Below are positions 33,410 through 43,207 of a stretch of 52,559 nt of DNA, piece after piece (position 1 is the first letter of the stretch; the number at the start of each line of letters is the position of its first letter). Source of the stretch: an uncultured Bacteroidales bacterium (GTDB taxonomy: Bacteria > Bacteroidota > Bacteroidia > Bacteroidales > Bacteroidaceae); assembly GCA_902801485.1 (NCBI GenBank), contig CADCIP010000037.1, forward strand, positions 1-52,559, written 5' to 3'. Made by a program: the position numbers and the translations under genes. The notes beneath the pieces were generated by a model. That model was not told the DNA's origin. It was given only the letters and a program-made list of their open reading frames with translations, and searched no databases.

Positions 33410-34530
33410 CAGAACAGGAAACCCTTTATGCCATAGCCCTATCGTTTGTTCCGCGCATGAATCTTCTCAACAGAAAAATGCTGTTCGAGGATTTGGGCTC
33501 TGCAACGGAAATATTCGAGCATCGCCGCGACCTTAAGGAGATTGTCCCCAATGCCAGCAAAGCTACGTTGGAGGCGCTGGCCACGATGGATATGCATCTG
33601 AAGAGGGCCGAAGAGGAACTGGCTTTTGCTCAGGCAGGACACATCCAATGCATCGGTTTTAACGATGAGGCTTATCCGGCCAGACTCCGAGAATGTCCCG
33701 ATGCTCCCATCCTGCTTTATTACAGAGGAACCTCTTCCCTGAATTCCCAACACATCATCAGTATGGTGGGAACCAGACAGATTACTCCCTACGGAAAAGA
33801 TATCTGTCGGGAGTTCGTAAAGGAACTCAAACGGCTATGCCCTGATACCCTGGTGGTAAGCGGACTGGCTTATGGCGTGGATATTCACTGCCACCGTGCC
33901 GCGCTGGAGCAAGATATGGAGACCGTAGGCGTGCTGGCTCACGGACTCGACCAGATCTATCCCCGCATGCATCGCGATACGGCCGTCCGTATGGTGCAGC
34001 AGGGAGGTCTGCTTACCGAATTTCCTTCGCGCAGCAATGCCGACAAGAAGAACTTTGTGCAACGCAATCGCATCGTTGCAGGTATGGCAGATGCCACCAT
34101 TGTGGTGGAAAGTGCCCAAAAGGGAGGTTCACTTATTACTGCTGAGATTGCCGAAAGCTACGGGCGCGACATCTTTGCCTTCCCGGGGAGGGTTGGTGAT
34201 ACCTATTCCGAAGGGTGCAACAACCTGATACGCAGCAACCGTGCGGGCCTCATCACCTGTGCCGAGGATTTTGTCAGAGCGATGGGATGGGAAACAGAAG
34301 TCCAGATTCATCAGCAACTGAGCCAAGGACTTCAACAAGAGTTATTCCCCAATCTTTCAGAAGAAGAACAGCGCATCGTAAACGCATTAACGGGAACCGA
34401 CAGCAAGCAGATAAATATCCTTGCCGTAGATACCAATATACCCATAGGCAAACTTACCAGCCTGCTCTTTAACTTAGAGATGAAGGGAGTGGTACGTCTG
34501 CTTAGCGGAGGCTGCTACCGGTTGGTATAA
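33406..34530 (+). CDS. dprA: DNA-processing protein DprA
   Basis: 374 residues; start chosen at the ATGA overlap with the thioesterase. An N-terminal HhH-like region precedes the Rossmann core: SMVGTRQITPYGKDICREFV, VVSGLAYGVDIHCHRAAL, VGVLAHGLDQIYPRMH, FVQRNRIVAGMADATIVVES and KGGSLITAEIAESYGRDIFA. A winged helix ends the protein. DprA loads RecA on incoming single-stranded DNA during uptake. Its last 16 bp overlap the convergent fucosidase gene. Confidence 0.95.
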   Translation: MTEQETLYAIALSFVPRMNLLNRKMLFEDLGSATEIFEHRRDLKEIVPNASKATLEALATMDMHLKRAEEELAFAQAGHIQCIGFNDEAYPARLRECPDAPILLYYRGTSSLNSQHIISMVGTRQITPYGKDICREFVKELKRLCPDTLVVSGLAYGVDIHCHRAALEQDMETVGVLAHGLDQIYPRMHRDTAVRMVQQGGLLTEFPSRSNADKKNFVQRNRIVAGMADATIVVESAQKGGSLITAEIAESYGRDIFAFPGRVGDTYSEGCNNLIRSNRAGLITCAEDFVRAMGWETEVQIHQQLSQGLQQELFPNLSEEEQRIVNALTGTDSKQINILAVDTNIPIGKLTSLLFNLEMKGVVRLLSGGCYRLV

Positions 34531-35981
34531 TAAGCTGCGATGTTATTGATACAGAGAGGACCGCGGGCATCAGAAACAGAGATTCTGACAGCTGATGCTT
34601 CTATGGTTGGGAAACGCAAAATTCTTTTATAGCCAATGGTGGTTGTGGGTTCGCCTGCATCCACCATTTGCCATTTATCACCTACAAGGGTCTCAACGGT
34701 AAAAGCTTTTACCCTCTGTCCCAATGGGATGTATTCTTGCAACAAGAGGCGGTTCACCTTGGTGGGTTTTCCGAAAGAGAAGGTCACAGAGCCTGTATTC
34801 TCGCCGTCGGGCGTTGCCCAATAGGTATCCCATTTGCCGTCGGTCAACTTCTTAGCCGAGAACTTCTTCCCTCTCTCGCTGCTCGCCGTAACCTTTGCCT
34901 TTCGCAGGAGGTTGGTCTTCAAGTCCTGCATTATTAACTGACGGAAAGCTACCGCATTGGCGCTGTCTATGGCATTTACCCTACCCTCGCGGTCAACGGG
35001 GAAATTCAGCAGGAAGGTTGCATTCCTGCCTACCGACTGATAGTAAATGTCGGCCAACTGCTCAGGGGTCTTTACCTTCGCGTCCTCTTCGGGATGGTAG
35101 AACCATCCGGGACGAATAGAGACATCGCATTCTGCAGCCACCCAGGCATCACCGTTAACGTGACCACTTTCCAACTCCTGATGCTTATCGTAGCCCGGAT
35201 AGACATCGTTCTTACGTACAAAAGCCCAGTTGGTAGTACCTGCTTCTCCCCTTTCGTTGCCTACCCATCGGCAACCCGGACCGCCGTCGCTGAAGATAAT
35301 GGCCTGCGGCTGATGCTCTTCTATAATGGAATGTATCTTGGGGAAGTTATAGTAGTTGCGGCGGTCAATCTTACGTGTCTCGCGAGCCCCTCCGTAATAG
35401 CCGTCACCTCCGTTGGCTCCATCCAGCCACACCTCGAAGAGAGGTCCGTAGTTCGTTACCAGATCTGTGAGCTGCTTGTGATAGTAATCCACATAAGCCT
35501 GTCGTCCGTACTCGGCATGATTCCTGTCCCAAGGCGACAGATAGACACCCATCTTCAGGCCGTACTTGTCGCAAGCCTTGCGCAGTTCCGCCAGCACATC
35601 CACTTTTCCGTCCTTGTTCTTAGGACCATTGTAGGCAGAGCGCGTGATATTATAATCGGTAAGTGGCGAGGGCCACATGGTGAACCCGTCGTGATGCTTC
35701 GCCACAATTATCACACCCTTCATGCCCGCCTGCTTGAAGGTTTTCACCCATTGCTCCACATCCATCCGGCTGGGGTTGAACGTCTTGGGGTCAGCATCGC
35801 CATACCCCCACTCTTTGTCGGTAAAGGTATTCAGACCATAATGCACAAAAGCATATGTTTCCATCTTCTGCCACTCCACCTGCTTAGGCAAAGGCAGCGG
35901 ACCAATAGGAGCAGGAGGCGTATTTTGCGCCAATAAGTTATGAACGAGCAGTAAAGCAACCACAAAAAAGAAATGTCTCAT
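34515..35981 (-). CDS. GH29 alpha-L-fucosidase with C-terminal F5/8-type domain
   Basis: 488 residues with a signal peptide (cleavage near LLAQ). The GH29 barrel shows FVHYGLNTFTDKEWGYG, VIIVAKHHDGFTMWPSPLTD and the nucleophile Asp in FEVWLDGANGG (about 205). After residue 345 a discoidin-like domain (VTASSERGKKFSAKKLTDGK) probably binds sugar. It releases alpha-linked fucose in the periplasm. The start overlaps the upstream membrane-protein stop by 4 bp. Confidence 0.93.
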   Translation of the reverse strand: MRHFFFVVALLLVHNLLAQNTPPAPIGPLPLPKQVEWQKMETYAFVHYGLNTFTDKEWGYGDADPKTFNPSRMDVEQWVKTFKQAGMKGVIIVAKHHDGFTMWPSPLTDYNITRSAYNGPKNKDGKVDVLAELRKACDKYGLKMGVYLSPWDRNHAEYGRQAYVDYYHKQLTDLVTNYGPLFEVWLDGANGGDGYYGGARETRKIDRRNYYNFPKIHSIIEEHQPQAIIFSDGGPGCRWVGNERGEAGTTNWAFVRKNDVYPGYDKHQELESGHVNGDAWVAAECDVSIRPGWFYHPEEDAKVKTPEQLADIYYQSVGRNATFLLNFPVDREGRVNAIDSANAVAFRQLIMQDLKTNLLRKAKVTASSERGKKFSAKKLTDGKWDTYWATPDGENTGSVTFSFGKPTKVNRLLLQEYIPLGQRVKAFTVETLVGDKWQMVDAGEPTTTIGYKRILRFPTIEASAVRISVSDARGPLCINNIAAYYTNR

Positions 35982-36436
35982 AGTATAGCGTTTTTGATTT
36001 GTTTCAGATCTTCTTGTCGAAAAGAGTAATAGACGTTAAACACCAAATAGGGCAAAAAACTCAGGAATGCTATCCATTCAATTATTGTTATTGGGTGAGA
36101 TTCCCTTCCTGGGTAGAAAACTCGGCCAACATAAGGTTGGAAAAGGAAACATGACAATGCAAAAAGAGAAAAAAGGAACGCCCATAAACAATCGCGTTTT
36201 ACATAATAACGCACAGAAAACAGCAAGGGGTTTAGTAAAGCGGAAGCATAAAGAGTCCAGCATACAATAGTATTTTGCAATGATTCATTGAAAAACCACC
36301 CTGAGAAGCACTTGGGCATGTTATCGTACCACAAGGGCATCAGAATGAATATAACAAACCACATCACCACTAAAACTATGGCGCTAGGGGTGACAAAAAC
36401 CATTATCCTGTGAAGTAAACGGAAAGGCATTTTCAT
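35978..36436 (-). CDS. Four-TM membrane protein of unknown function
   Basis: 152 residues with four hydrophobic stretches (about 10-33, 55-75, 82-100, 120-140), an aromatic-rich sequence and a charged end RQEDLKQIKNAIL. It sits between two glycan enzymes with a 4-bp overlap to the fucosidase start and 8 bp after the upstream gene, so translation is coupled. Codon use is more AT-rich than its neighbours. Family not recognised. Confidence 0.75.
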   Translation of the reverse strand: MKMPFRLLHRIMVFVTPSAIVLVVMWFVIFILMPLWYDNMPKCFSGWFFNESLQNTIVCWTLYASALLNPLLFSVRYYVKRDCLWAFLFSLFALSCFLFQPYVGRVFYPGRESHPITIIEWIAFLSFLPYLVFNVYYSFRQEDLKQIKNAIL

Positions 36437-36444
36437 AACATCCT

Positions 36445-38664
36445 TTATTTCTTAATCTGAATATTTATACCATCCGGCGAATTCTCGAAAGTGAGCCAGA
36501 GAAGACGGCGGGAAATAGCATTCACAGGAGCAGTTATCTTTCTCGCCATATAACCGACGGATTTACCCTCGGCATTTGTACAGCTAATCTGTTCCATTCC
36601 ATACTCTTTGGGCAGATAAAGGCAGATGATGTTGGTAGTGTTGAGGGGTGACTTGCAGATGAAGCTGAAGCCTTCATCCGAAATTTTCTCTTCATATTGG
36701 CGCGAAGCGGCAGCTATTATCTGAGGGCGTTTCTTGTCAATCTTCTTCAAATCAAAGAAGAAGCCTTGCGCTCCGGGCAGGATACTTGTCTCAGAATAAT
36801 AAGTGAGTTCGGGTGAGAAGAGGTCGATGTAATCGCCTTTTATCATAAAGGGACTATCCTTCACCACATTTTCATCCAACACAGCAACAAGCGTATAGGG
36901 TCCGCGCTCCAGGTAGAAAGAGTTTTTCTGCTGCAGTTTGCCGTATGCCTTCTCTACTATATCCACGAACTGCTTGTCTCCACCCTTTTTGAGTACATAC
37001 TCTTTGGGGTCGTGACGCAACACATACACCTTTCCCTTACCATATTTATATTCCCCTTCTTCTGCCATCTCTGGAATCCCCATCAAAGAGAAAAGATGCT
37101 GCGAGGGGGCGGTGTAGTGCATACTATCCTGGTTCCACCATTCCTGCACACGCTGATAGGGATCGTCGTCCCGACCGGAATAAACTATGATGCCGCCATT
37201 CTTTACCCAGTTGGCCAAATGTGTATGTGCATCTTTAGAGAGTGGTTTCATATTGCTGTAAGACATCAGCAGCACTCGTACATCTTTCCACGTATCAGCA
37301 TAACCCACATTCTCGATGTGCGTAATGCTTACAGGTACACCACGTTTGAGCAACGGAAGTGCCTCACCATAGAAGTTGGAGAGCTGAGGATCATCATATC
37401 CTTCTACCGGACGTGGAGAACGCTGGAACATCAGCGAGTTGGCCATCAGCACAGAGATACCCTGTGAGCCGCTTACAGCCCCCTTCCCCGCTCCCCCCGA
37501 GGAGGGAGTGCGCGGCATGAAGTTCAGCGTGTTTATCATCACCTGCATCTGGGTGGAATAGAAACGCGGAATATTCGCCTTTTCATCGCTGTCGGCACTT
37601 ACGCGATAAAGTCCTTCGTATATACGGTCGGGCCAAGGCATAACCTCATAGTCGGCAATCTGCGGATAAAGCAGTTGAGCCGTAAAGGTGGCCTGATAGT
37701 TGCGTTTGTAGTCCTCCCAATCCTTGGCCCGGTCTTCTATCGGGTCGGTCAGGAAGAACATCTTACGTCCTGTAGGGCGGGTCATAGATTCCATACAGCC
37801 ATACTCCAGGAAAGCCGTCTCGAAGACGCGTTCCCTGGCCTTTCCATTGAAATAGTTGGGTTCACGCGAGGTGCCTGTCCACACTTGGGCAATGTAGCCG
37901 TCACAACTCTCCAAAGAGGCCAAAGATGCTTCGGGCGAAACAATCTGCCACTGAGAGTAATTGAGCAACGAGTGGGTGGGCACATAACAGCGGATATTCA
38001 TTCCTTTCTCTCGCCCGTATTGCTTGGCATAGGTAAAAGCCTCATCGAGGGCACGGTAGTAGAGGTGATACTTCAACTTATTGGAGAGATAGGTGTTCTC
38101 GGCACTTTCGTGCTGGGGGCGCCAGGGGAAGCCGTAAAACTCCTGCCATTCACGTTTGAAAGCCTCACTGTATCCGGCTCTCGCCCAGAACTCCGGTTCT
38201 TCCAGGAAGATGGCATCGATGCCTGCATCTATAACAGGTTTTATGTGACGTTCCTTAAAGTACGAGAGATAATTCCTGGTGGGGATAATATAAGGTATCA
38301 GGCGGCCGTGCCAGATAGTATCACCCTGAGCTGTCTTCTGTCCTTCGTCCAAATGCCATTTCCCGTCCCATTTGCCTGTGAAGTAATCCTGATACTCGCC
38401 CCAGGCGATACCTGTCATAAAATGAGCGGTATAGCCACGATTACGCCAGGAATCCACCCGTTCGCGGAAGGTCATCCTACGGTTATCGTTGGCGCCATAC
38501 ACCATCACCAGGTCGGAGCGGATATCCGTGACAGGTTTCCAAGGTCCTGCGGTCTGGAACGTAGTCTTCTCCTGAGCAAGGACCGTCAGAAAAAAGAAAA
38601 AGAGAATGCCTCCCCCCACACCACCTTTTGGGAAAAAACGAGTGAAAAAAGAAAACACCTTCAT
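36445..38664 (-). CDS. Secreted TIM-barrel glycosidase-like protein, unclassified
   Basis: 739 residues. A signal peptide contains a repeat-derived insert (FFPKGGVGGGILFF). The first 400 residues look like a TIM barrel: YTAHFMTGIAWGEYQDYF, VIDAGIDAIFLEEPEFWARA (likely acidic active-site residues), NIRCYVPTHSLLNYSQWQIV and AQLLYPQIADYEVMPWPDRI. A Rossmann-like segment (VRVLLMSYSNMKPLSKDAHT) and beta-rich C-terminal domains follow, as in GH42/amylase-like glycosidases with a trimerisation domain. A second G-rich repeat encodes TPSSGGAGKGAVSG. Glycan target unknown. Confidence 0.8.
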   Translation of the reverse strand: MKVFSFFTRFFPKGGVGGGILFFFFLTVLAQEKTTFQTAGPWKPVTDIRSDLVMVYGANDNRRMTFRERVDSWRNRGYTAHFMTGIAWGEYQDYFTGKWDGKWHLDEGQKTAQGDTIWHGRLIPYIIPTRNYLSYFKERHIKPVIDAGIDAIFLEEPEFWARAGYSEAFKREWQEFYGFPWRPQHESAENTYLSNKLKYHLYYRALDEAFTYAKQYGREKGMNIRCYVPTHSLLNYSQWQIVSPEASLASLESCDGYIAQVWTGTSREPNYFNGKARERVFETAFLEYGCMESMTRPTGRKMFFLTDPIEDRAKDWEDYKRNYQATFTAQLLYPQIADYEVMPWPDRIYEGLYRVSADSDEKANIPRFYSTQMQVMINTLNFMPRTPSSGGAGKGAVSGSQGISVLMANSLMFQRSPRPVEGYDDPQLSNFYGEALPLLKRGVPVSITHIENVGYADTWKDVRVLLMSYSNMKPLSKDAHTHLANWVKNGGIIVYSGRDDDPYQRVQEWWNQDSMHYTAPSQHLFSLMGIPEMAEEGEYKYGKGKVYVLRHDPKEYVLKKGGDKQFVDIVEKAYGKLQQKNSFYLERGPYTLVAVLDENVVKDSPFMIKGDYIDLFSPELTYYSETSILPGAQGFFFDLKKIDKKRPQIIAAASRQYEEKISDEGFSFICKSPLNTTNIICLYLPKEYGMEQISCTNAEGKSVGYMARKITAPVNAISRRLLWLTFENSPDGINIQIKK
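37477..37509 (-). repeat. G-rich palindromic repeat, copy 6 (in coding sequence)
   Basis: Minus strand ACTCCCTCCTCGGGGGGAGC then GGGGAAGGGGGCT. It codes RTPSSGGAGKGAV within a linker of the TIM-barrel protein. Confidence 0.65.
38608..38635 (-). repeat. G-rich palindromic repeat, copy 7 (degenerate, in signal peptide)
   Basis: Minus strand CCCAAAAGGTGGTGTGGGGG then GAGGCA, coding FPKGGVGGG within the signal peptide of the TIM-barrel protein. Confidence 0.5.
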
Positions 38665-38738
38665 TATGATTTTATCTTAACTAACCTTTTTGATTGTCAT
38701 CATAAATATGAGGTAGAAAAGGACACATCAAACTTACA

Positions 38739-40925
38739 TTATTTGTAAGAAGGCGGCAATATTTGTGTACCCCATTTTACGTTAGGCTTATCTGATGTAA
38801 TGTATTTCAGTATAGCTCCATCAGAAAGATTCTCCCATGGAATCCACGTTCCTTTGTAGGTCTTCCCGTTAACTGTCATACTTTTAATATAGGGCTTACC
38901 ATCTTTTGAACTATTCTGAACAATGGTTTTCCCATTTGGTAAATGAATGCATATATAGGGGAACGATGGCGTGCTCACGGCAAAACCTGCTACACCAGGA
39001 ATCTCAGGATACAAACCCAAACTTACCCAAACGTACCAGGCTCCCATGGCACCAAGGTCATCATTTCCTGGCAAGCCATCAGAGACGTCAACATATATTT
39101 CGTTCAGTACGCGGTGAATTACCTCCTGAGTTTTCCAAGGGCTACCTACCCAATTATATAGCCAGGGAAAACCAAAACATGGCTCGTTTCCGGAAGCATA
39201 CCAGTCATCACCGTAGTCCGCATCCAAACGGCGGAAATATTCAGCCAGTCGTACTTCAGCAGAGTCGCGTCCACCAATGGTTTCTATCAGACCGTTAATG
39301 TTGTAGGGCACCATCCAGAAGAAATCCTTGTATGTCGCTTCCATGAATCCATGATCCAAGGGCTTCCAACTGCCGTCTTGGTTACGAGACTGAATCCATT
39401 TGGTCTCAGGATTATAAAGACGCTTCCAGAAGCGTGTACGTTCCATGTATTTTTCGGACAGCGCCTTATCGTTCAACGCTTTCAAGGCAAACTGGGCAAT
39501 AGCAAAATCTGCCGACATGAACTCCAACTGGCGGGAAGCATCCAGATTTCCCGTCTCCAGATATTCCTGCAAGCCCGGACGTGTCTCAAACTTTTGGCAT
39601 TTGGCACCTGGTACTTCTGCACCTCGCCGCATCACCTTAATGGCCGCTTCCTTATCGAAATTTTGTGCTCCCCATATCCATGTGTTCGCTACAATGATGC
39701 TTGATGGGTCACCCTCCATAATGTTGGTCTCCCAGTTTGCCACTACCCAACGAGGGAACGAGCCTCCGCCTTGTTCTGCAAAGTCTATATGCGACTGAGC
39801 TATATCTGCAGCAACATCAGGTTCCAGCATAGCTAAGAGTTGAGTCTGTGTGCGGTAAGTGTCCCAATTGCTAAATCCCGTATATTGACGGGACCGCGAC
39901 TTGTGCACCTGCTCATCTGCTCCCATATACTCGCCATTTACATCGCTTGCCAGACTGGGGTGAATAAGAGCATGGTAGAAGTGAGTGTAGAACTGGGTGA
40001 TACGACTTTTATTCTCGCCATCTACCTCTATGCGGCCTAAATATTCGTTCCATTTATTCTCAGCACGCGTTACCACCTGATCAAAATCCCATCCCAAATT
40101 GTCAGCCTTCAGATTCTCTCTGGCATTTTCTATAGATACATAAGATAGAGCAAATCGATAAAGAAGTGTTTTCTGCTGTTTGGTATCAAAGGTAAACCAA
40201 AATCCCGATTTTGGTCCTTCTACGAAATTTGAGCCGACAATAATTTTATCCTGCCGCCAGATGCCGCGCAGCGTTGAGGGAACATTGAATTCTCCTACTA
40301 TATATACCTTGTAAGGGGTAGGATACTCCCTTCCACAAAAACTTCCTCCTGTAGCATAACCTTCAAAATGATTTGCATCAGTCATTGCTACAGCAGCCTG
40401 ATAAATAGGAGTAGAAGCCAGTCCTGAACCAATGATAACCGTTCCTGTCTCTGCATCCTGTGGAAAAGTGAAGCGTCCCATGCCAGAACGTTCAGCCACC
40501 GTTAGTTCAGCCATTACATCCTTGTTCACCATTGCCTTATAGTATCCGGCATGTCCACTTTCATCGCTTACGGTATATTTGGCAGAGCGAATGTCGTTGG
40601 GGGAGGTAGTCAAATTTCCTTTTAAGGGAAACATGGGGAAATTCCCAAGGTTATAGCATCCGCCGCCACTATACTGATTTGCCACAAAGCCCGAATTCTT
40701 CTCAAAATAAGTTGGTGTAAACTGCACCATTCCGTGGGGATAAGTAGCACCTGGACAAATGTATCCGGAGGCAAGTCCATAGGTTGTACCAGACCCTATG
40801 AGAGTATTAACTAAACGAGAATAGTCTCGGGCTGTTGATGTCGCAAAGGTCATGGAGGCAATAAAAGATATTGCAGCAACCATTTGGACTCTTAAAGAAC
40901 ACATAGGACGGAAAGACTTTCGCAT
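38739..40925 (-). CDS. GH92 alpha-mannosidase
   Basis: 728 residues with a signal peptide. N-terminal beta-sandwich with VNTLIGSGTTYGLASGYICP and GATYPHGMVQFTP, then an (alpha/alpha)6 barrel ending in GNDDLGAMGAWYVWVSLGLY, the GH92 signature with its catalytic acidic residues. These calcium-dependent exo-enzymes remove alpha-linked mannose from N-glycans or yeast mannan. Same strand as the TIM-barrel protein and GH29 gene, suggesting an N-glycan or mannan degrading operon. Confidence 0.95.
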   Translation of the reverse strand: MRKSFRPMCSLRVQMVAAISFIASMTFATSTARDYSRLVNTLIGSGTTYGLASGYICPGATYPHGMVQFTPTYFEKNSGFVANQYSGGGCYNLGNFPMFPLKGNLTTSPNDIRSAKYTVSDESGHAGYYKAMVNKDVMAELTVAERSGMGRFTFPQDAETGTVIIGSGLASTPIYQAAVAMTDANHFEGYATGGSFCGREYPTPYKVYIVGEFNVPSTLRGIWRQDKIIVGSNFVEGPKSGFWFTFDTKQQKTLLYRFALSYVSIENARENLKADNLGWDFDQVVTRAENKWNEYLGRIEVDGENKSRITQFYTHFYHALIHPSLASDVNGEYMGADEQVHKSRSRQYTGFSNWDTYRTQTQLLAMLEPDVAADIAQSHIDFAEQGGGSFPRWVVANWETNIMEGDPSSIIVANTWIWGAQNFDKEAAIKVMRRGAEVPGAKCQKFETRPGLQEYLETGNLDASRQLEFMSADFAIAQFALKALNDKALSEKYMERTRFWKRLYNPETKWIQSRNQDGSWKPLDHGFMEATYKDFFWMVPYNINGLIETIGGRDSAEVRLAEYFRRLDADYGDDWYASGNEPCFGFPWLYNWVGSPWKTQEVIHRVLNEIYVDVSDGLPGNDDLGAMGAWYVWVSLGLYPEIPGVAGFAVSTPSFPYICIHLPNGKTIVQNSSKDGKPYIKSMTVNGKTYKGTWIPWENLSDGAILKYITSDKPNVKWGTQILPPSYK

Positions 40926-40953
40926 AATTCTTTTAAAGCTAAGTTTGATGAAA

Positions 40954-41002
40954 TAAACGGTAAACGGTAAACAGTAAACAGTAAACGGTAAACGGTAAAC
41001 TA
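40954..41002 (-). repeat. 7-bp tandem array (TAAACGG)
   Basis: Plus-strand units TAAACGG x2, TAAACAG x2, TAAACGG x2, TAAACTA. The last unit overlaps the TAG stop (41000-41002) of the acyltransferase-like gene. TAA in each unit stops all plus-strand frames. Confidence 0.8.
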
Positions 41003-42118
41003 AACCTTCAGGAATATCTTCTGACGGTACATAAAGTACATGAAGAGCCAGAGTACCAGCATGTAGCCGATGGTTTCCGACACAGCATAATACTCCTCGG
41101 GGATAAGGCTGAAGACACCGTCGAAGAGGCGATGGTTCAACTTAGAGAAGTCGATGAACCTGGGCGCCATATAGATAAGGATGGAATTCATACCGATTAC
41201 CTTGAAGTAAAGGTCCCACTTCTTCCAACCGCGTACATCTATAATATAATAGAAGAGGGCAAACATAATCAGTGAGTAACCTGCCACAGCCAGCACGAAG
41301 GAACTGCTCCACAGCGCCTTGTTGATGGGATAGATAATATTCCAGGCAGCACCCAGAATGGCACAAACCACACCGGCACCAAAGATGACAAGAGCTGATT
41401 TGTTTGTCGGCTTGTTACGCTGCACGAATACACCCGTCAGCATTCCCAGCAAAGCCGTACAGATAGCGGGAACGGTAGAAAGAAGTCCTTCCGGGTCGTA
41501 GTCGGGCCTATAGCAATGGGCACCCAACAAGGTGCGGTCGATATAGCAGGCAATGTTGCCCTCGCGCGTCAAAGGGTCGATGGAAGAATCTACGCCTGGT
41601 GCATGAACGAAAGCCGACACCAGCCAGTAGCCTATCAGAATAACGGGAATTACCGCCACCTTCGGCCACAGTTTCTTACCCGTTGCCGTAAAGATAAAGG
41701 CGGCAAACATCCATGCCAGACCGATACGACCCAACACACTGGGCCAGCGCTGTGTCTCGAACTGGAAATTCAGCAGACCGCCGTAAATCATACCCAGTAG
41801 TACCAGCAAGAGACCGCGGCGAAGAATCTTCAGGTAGATACTCGTCATAGACTTGCCTTTCTCTTTCTGCTTCTGCAGGGAGAAGGGGAAGGAGATACCC
41901 GCAATGAAGAGGAACAGGGGGAATATGGTATCGTGATGCAGAAGGCCGTCCCAAGGAACGTGTTCCATGTTTTTGGCTATCGTCTGCCATACGGTAGAAT
42001 CAGGGAAAAAAGCTGCAATGGCTGTGAGCAGTGTTGCTCCGCCGGAAATGAAGAACATGTCGAATCCTCTTAGGGCATCCAACGATTCCAGTCTGTTGTT
42101 TGTGAGTTTTGTTTGCAT
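41000..42118 (-). CDS. DUF5009 / HGSNAT-like membrane acyltransferase
   Basis: 372 residues with about ten TM segments. The start LESLDALRGFDMFFISGGAT and the HHDTIFPLFLFIAGISFPFS motif are typical of heparan-alpha-glucosaminide acetyltransferase-like (NagX/DUF5009) proteins; the His may take part in acetyl transfer. Such proteins lie in polysaccharide loci and may acetylate a sugar at the inner membrane. First gene of the minus glycan operon. Confidence 0.9.
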   Translation of the reverse strand: MQTKLTNNRLESLDALRGFDMFFISGGATLLTAIAAFFPDSTVWQTIAKNMEHVPWDGLLHHDTIFPLFLFIAGISFPFSLQKQKEKGKSMTSIYLKILRRGLLLVLLGMIYGGLLNFQFETQRWPSVLGRIGLAWMFAAFIFTATGKKLWPKVAVIPVILIGYWLVSAFVHAPGVDSSIDPLTREGNIACYIDRTLLGAHCYRPDYDPEGLLSTVPAICTALLGMLTGVFVQRNKPTNKSALVIFGAGVVCAILGAAWNIIYPINKALWSSSFVLAVAGYSLIMFALFYYIIDVRGWKKWDLYFKVIGMNSILIYMAPRFIDFSKLNHRLFDGVFSLIPEEYYAVSETIGYMLVLWLFMYFMYRQKIFLKV

Positions 42119-42160
42119 TGTATTAGTGTATTTTGTTTTATGCCGAGACGTAGTATGTTC

Positions 42161-42210
42161 GCGATTTTAATCGCAAAGATAGTATATTCCAAGAAAAAAT
42201 AGTATCTTTG
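42161..42210. promoter_or_regulatory. Divergent promoters and palindrome (DUF5009 / transporter)
   Basis: Minus-strand TATCTTTG at 42174-42181 and plus-strand TATCTTTG at 42203-42210. The inverted repeat GCGATTTTAATCGC (42161-42174) begins just after the minus-strand core, in operator position. Confidence 0.6.
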
Positions 42211-42230
42211 CCTCCAAAAATGATAAAAAG

Positions 42231-43202
42231 ATGCAATTTTTTATACGTTTAAGTCAATGGCTGGCCGCTAACGCCTCCCTGTTTATCATCGCTATAGCGA
42301 TAGTGACCTTCTTCCTGCCCGACCTCTTCCTGTGGGTACGGGGCAATACACAGACCGTTATCCTGGGCATTATCATGCTCACGATGGGACTTACCCTCAC
42401 CACCAACGATTTCCGTATTCTGGCGCGCCGTCCCCTCGACATCCTTATCGGTGCCTGTGCCCAGTTCTTCATTATGCCCTGCGTAGCCTACCTGTTGGTT
42501 AAGGTATTCCACTTGGAGCCCGCTTTGGCATTGGGTATTCTGCTTGTGGGCTGCTGCCCGGGCGGTGTCAGCAGCAACATCATGTCGTATCTCTGTCACG
42601 GCGATGTGGCATTCTCTGTGGGTATGACCTGCGCCTCTACCCTGCTGGCCCCCGTTATGACGCCTCTGCTGATGCAATATCTGGCAGGAGAGATTATCGC
42701 CATCGATACCATAGGCATGTTCCTGAATATCCTTATTGTCACCATCATTCCCGTAGGGATCGGTTGTTTCCTGAACTATAATTATTCCCAGAGCAAGCAC
42801 TTCCCCACCATCCAGTCTCTGATGCCCGGCCTGAGTGTTATCTCTCTGGCCTGCATCGTAGGCGGTGTTATCTCCACGGTTCACGACAGTCTGATTGCCC
42901 GCGGCCTCTGGCTCTTCCTGTGGACCTTCGCTGTGGTGTTCTGTCATAACACCCTGGGTTACATTCTGGGTTATCTGGCGGGCAAGGCTTCCGGCTTCAA
43001 TAAGGCCAAGAAGCGTACCATCAGTATCGAGGTGGGTATGCAGAATGCCGGTCTTGCTACCGTCTTGGCCGGTAACTTCTTTGCTGCCCAACCGCTGGCT
43101 GTCCTGCCTTGCGCCATCTCATGTGCCTGGCACAGCATCAGCGGCACCATCCTGGCAGGCATCTTCCTGAAATTCGACAAGGAAACAGAAAACAAAGAAT
43201 AA
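42231..43202 (+). CDS. Bile acid:sodium symporter family (BASS) transporter
   Basis: 323 residues with nine to ten TM segments. GLTLTTNDFRILARRPLDIL and LLVGCCPGGVSSNIMSYLCH match the SBF/BASS family, where the Gly-rich GG-SN stretch forms the sodium site. ISIEVGMQNAGLATVLAG is the second crossover motif. It moves an organic anion with sodium across the inner membrane; the substrate is unknown. DUF3237 follows after 5 bp. Confidence 0.93.
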   Translation: MQFFIRLSQWLAANASLFIIAIAIVTFFLPDLFLWVRGNTQTVILGIIMLTMGLTLTTNDFRILARRPLDILIGACAQFFIMPCVAYLLVKVFHLEPALALGILLVGCCPGGVSSNIMSYLCHGDVAFSVGMTCASTLLAPVMTPLLMQYLAGEIIAIDTIGMFLNILIVTIIPVGIGCFLNYNYSQSKHFPTIQSLMPGLSVISLACIVGGVISTVHDSLIARGLWLFLWTFAVVFCHNTLGYILGYLAGKASGFNKAKKRTISIEVGMQNAGLATVLAGNFFAAQPLAVLPCAISCAWHSISGTILAGIFLKFDKETENKE

Positions 43203-43207
43203 CACCC

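Noticed and set aside
42249-43091. 280-codon minus-strand frame opposite the transporter
   Set aside because: Antisense shadow of a clear BASS transporter gene; composition is His/Gln/Gly-rich and unlike a protein.
43109-43207. N-terminal extension of the DUF3237 frame
   Set aside because: Overlaps the transporter end; the ATG at 43208 gives a normal signal peptide.
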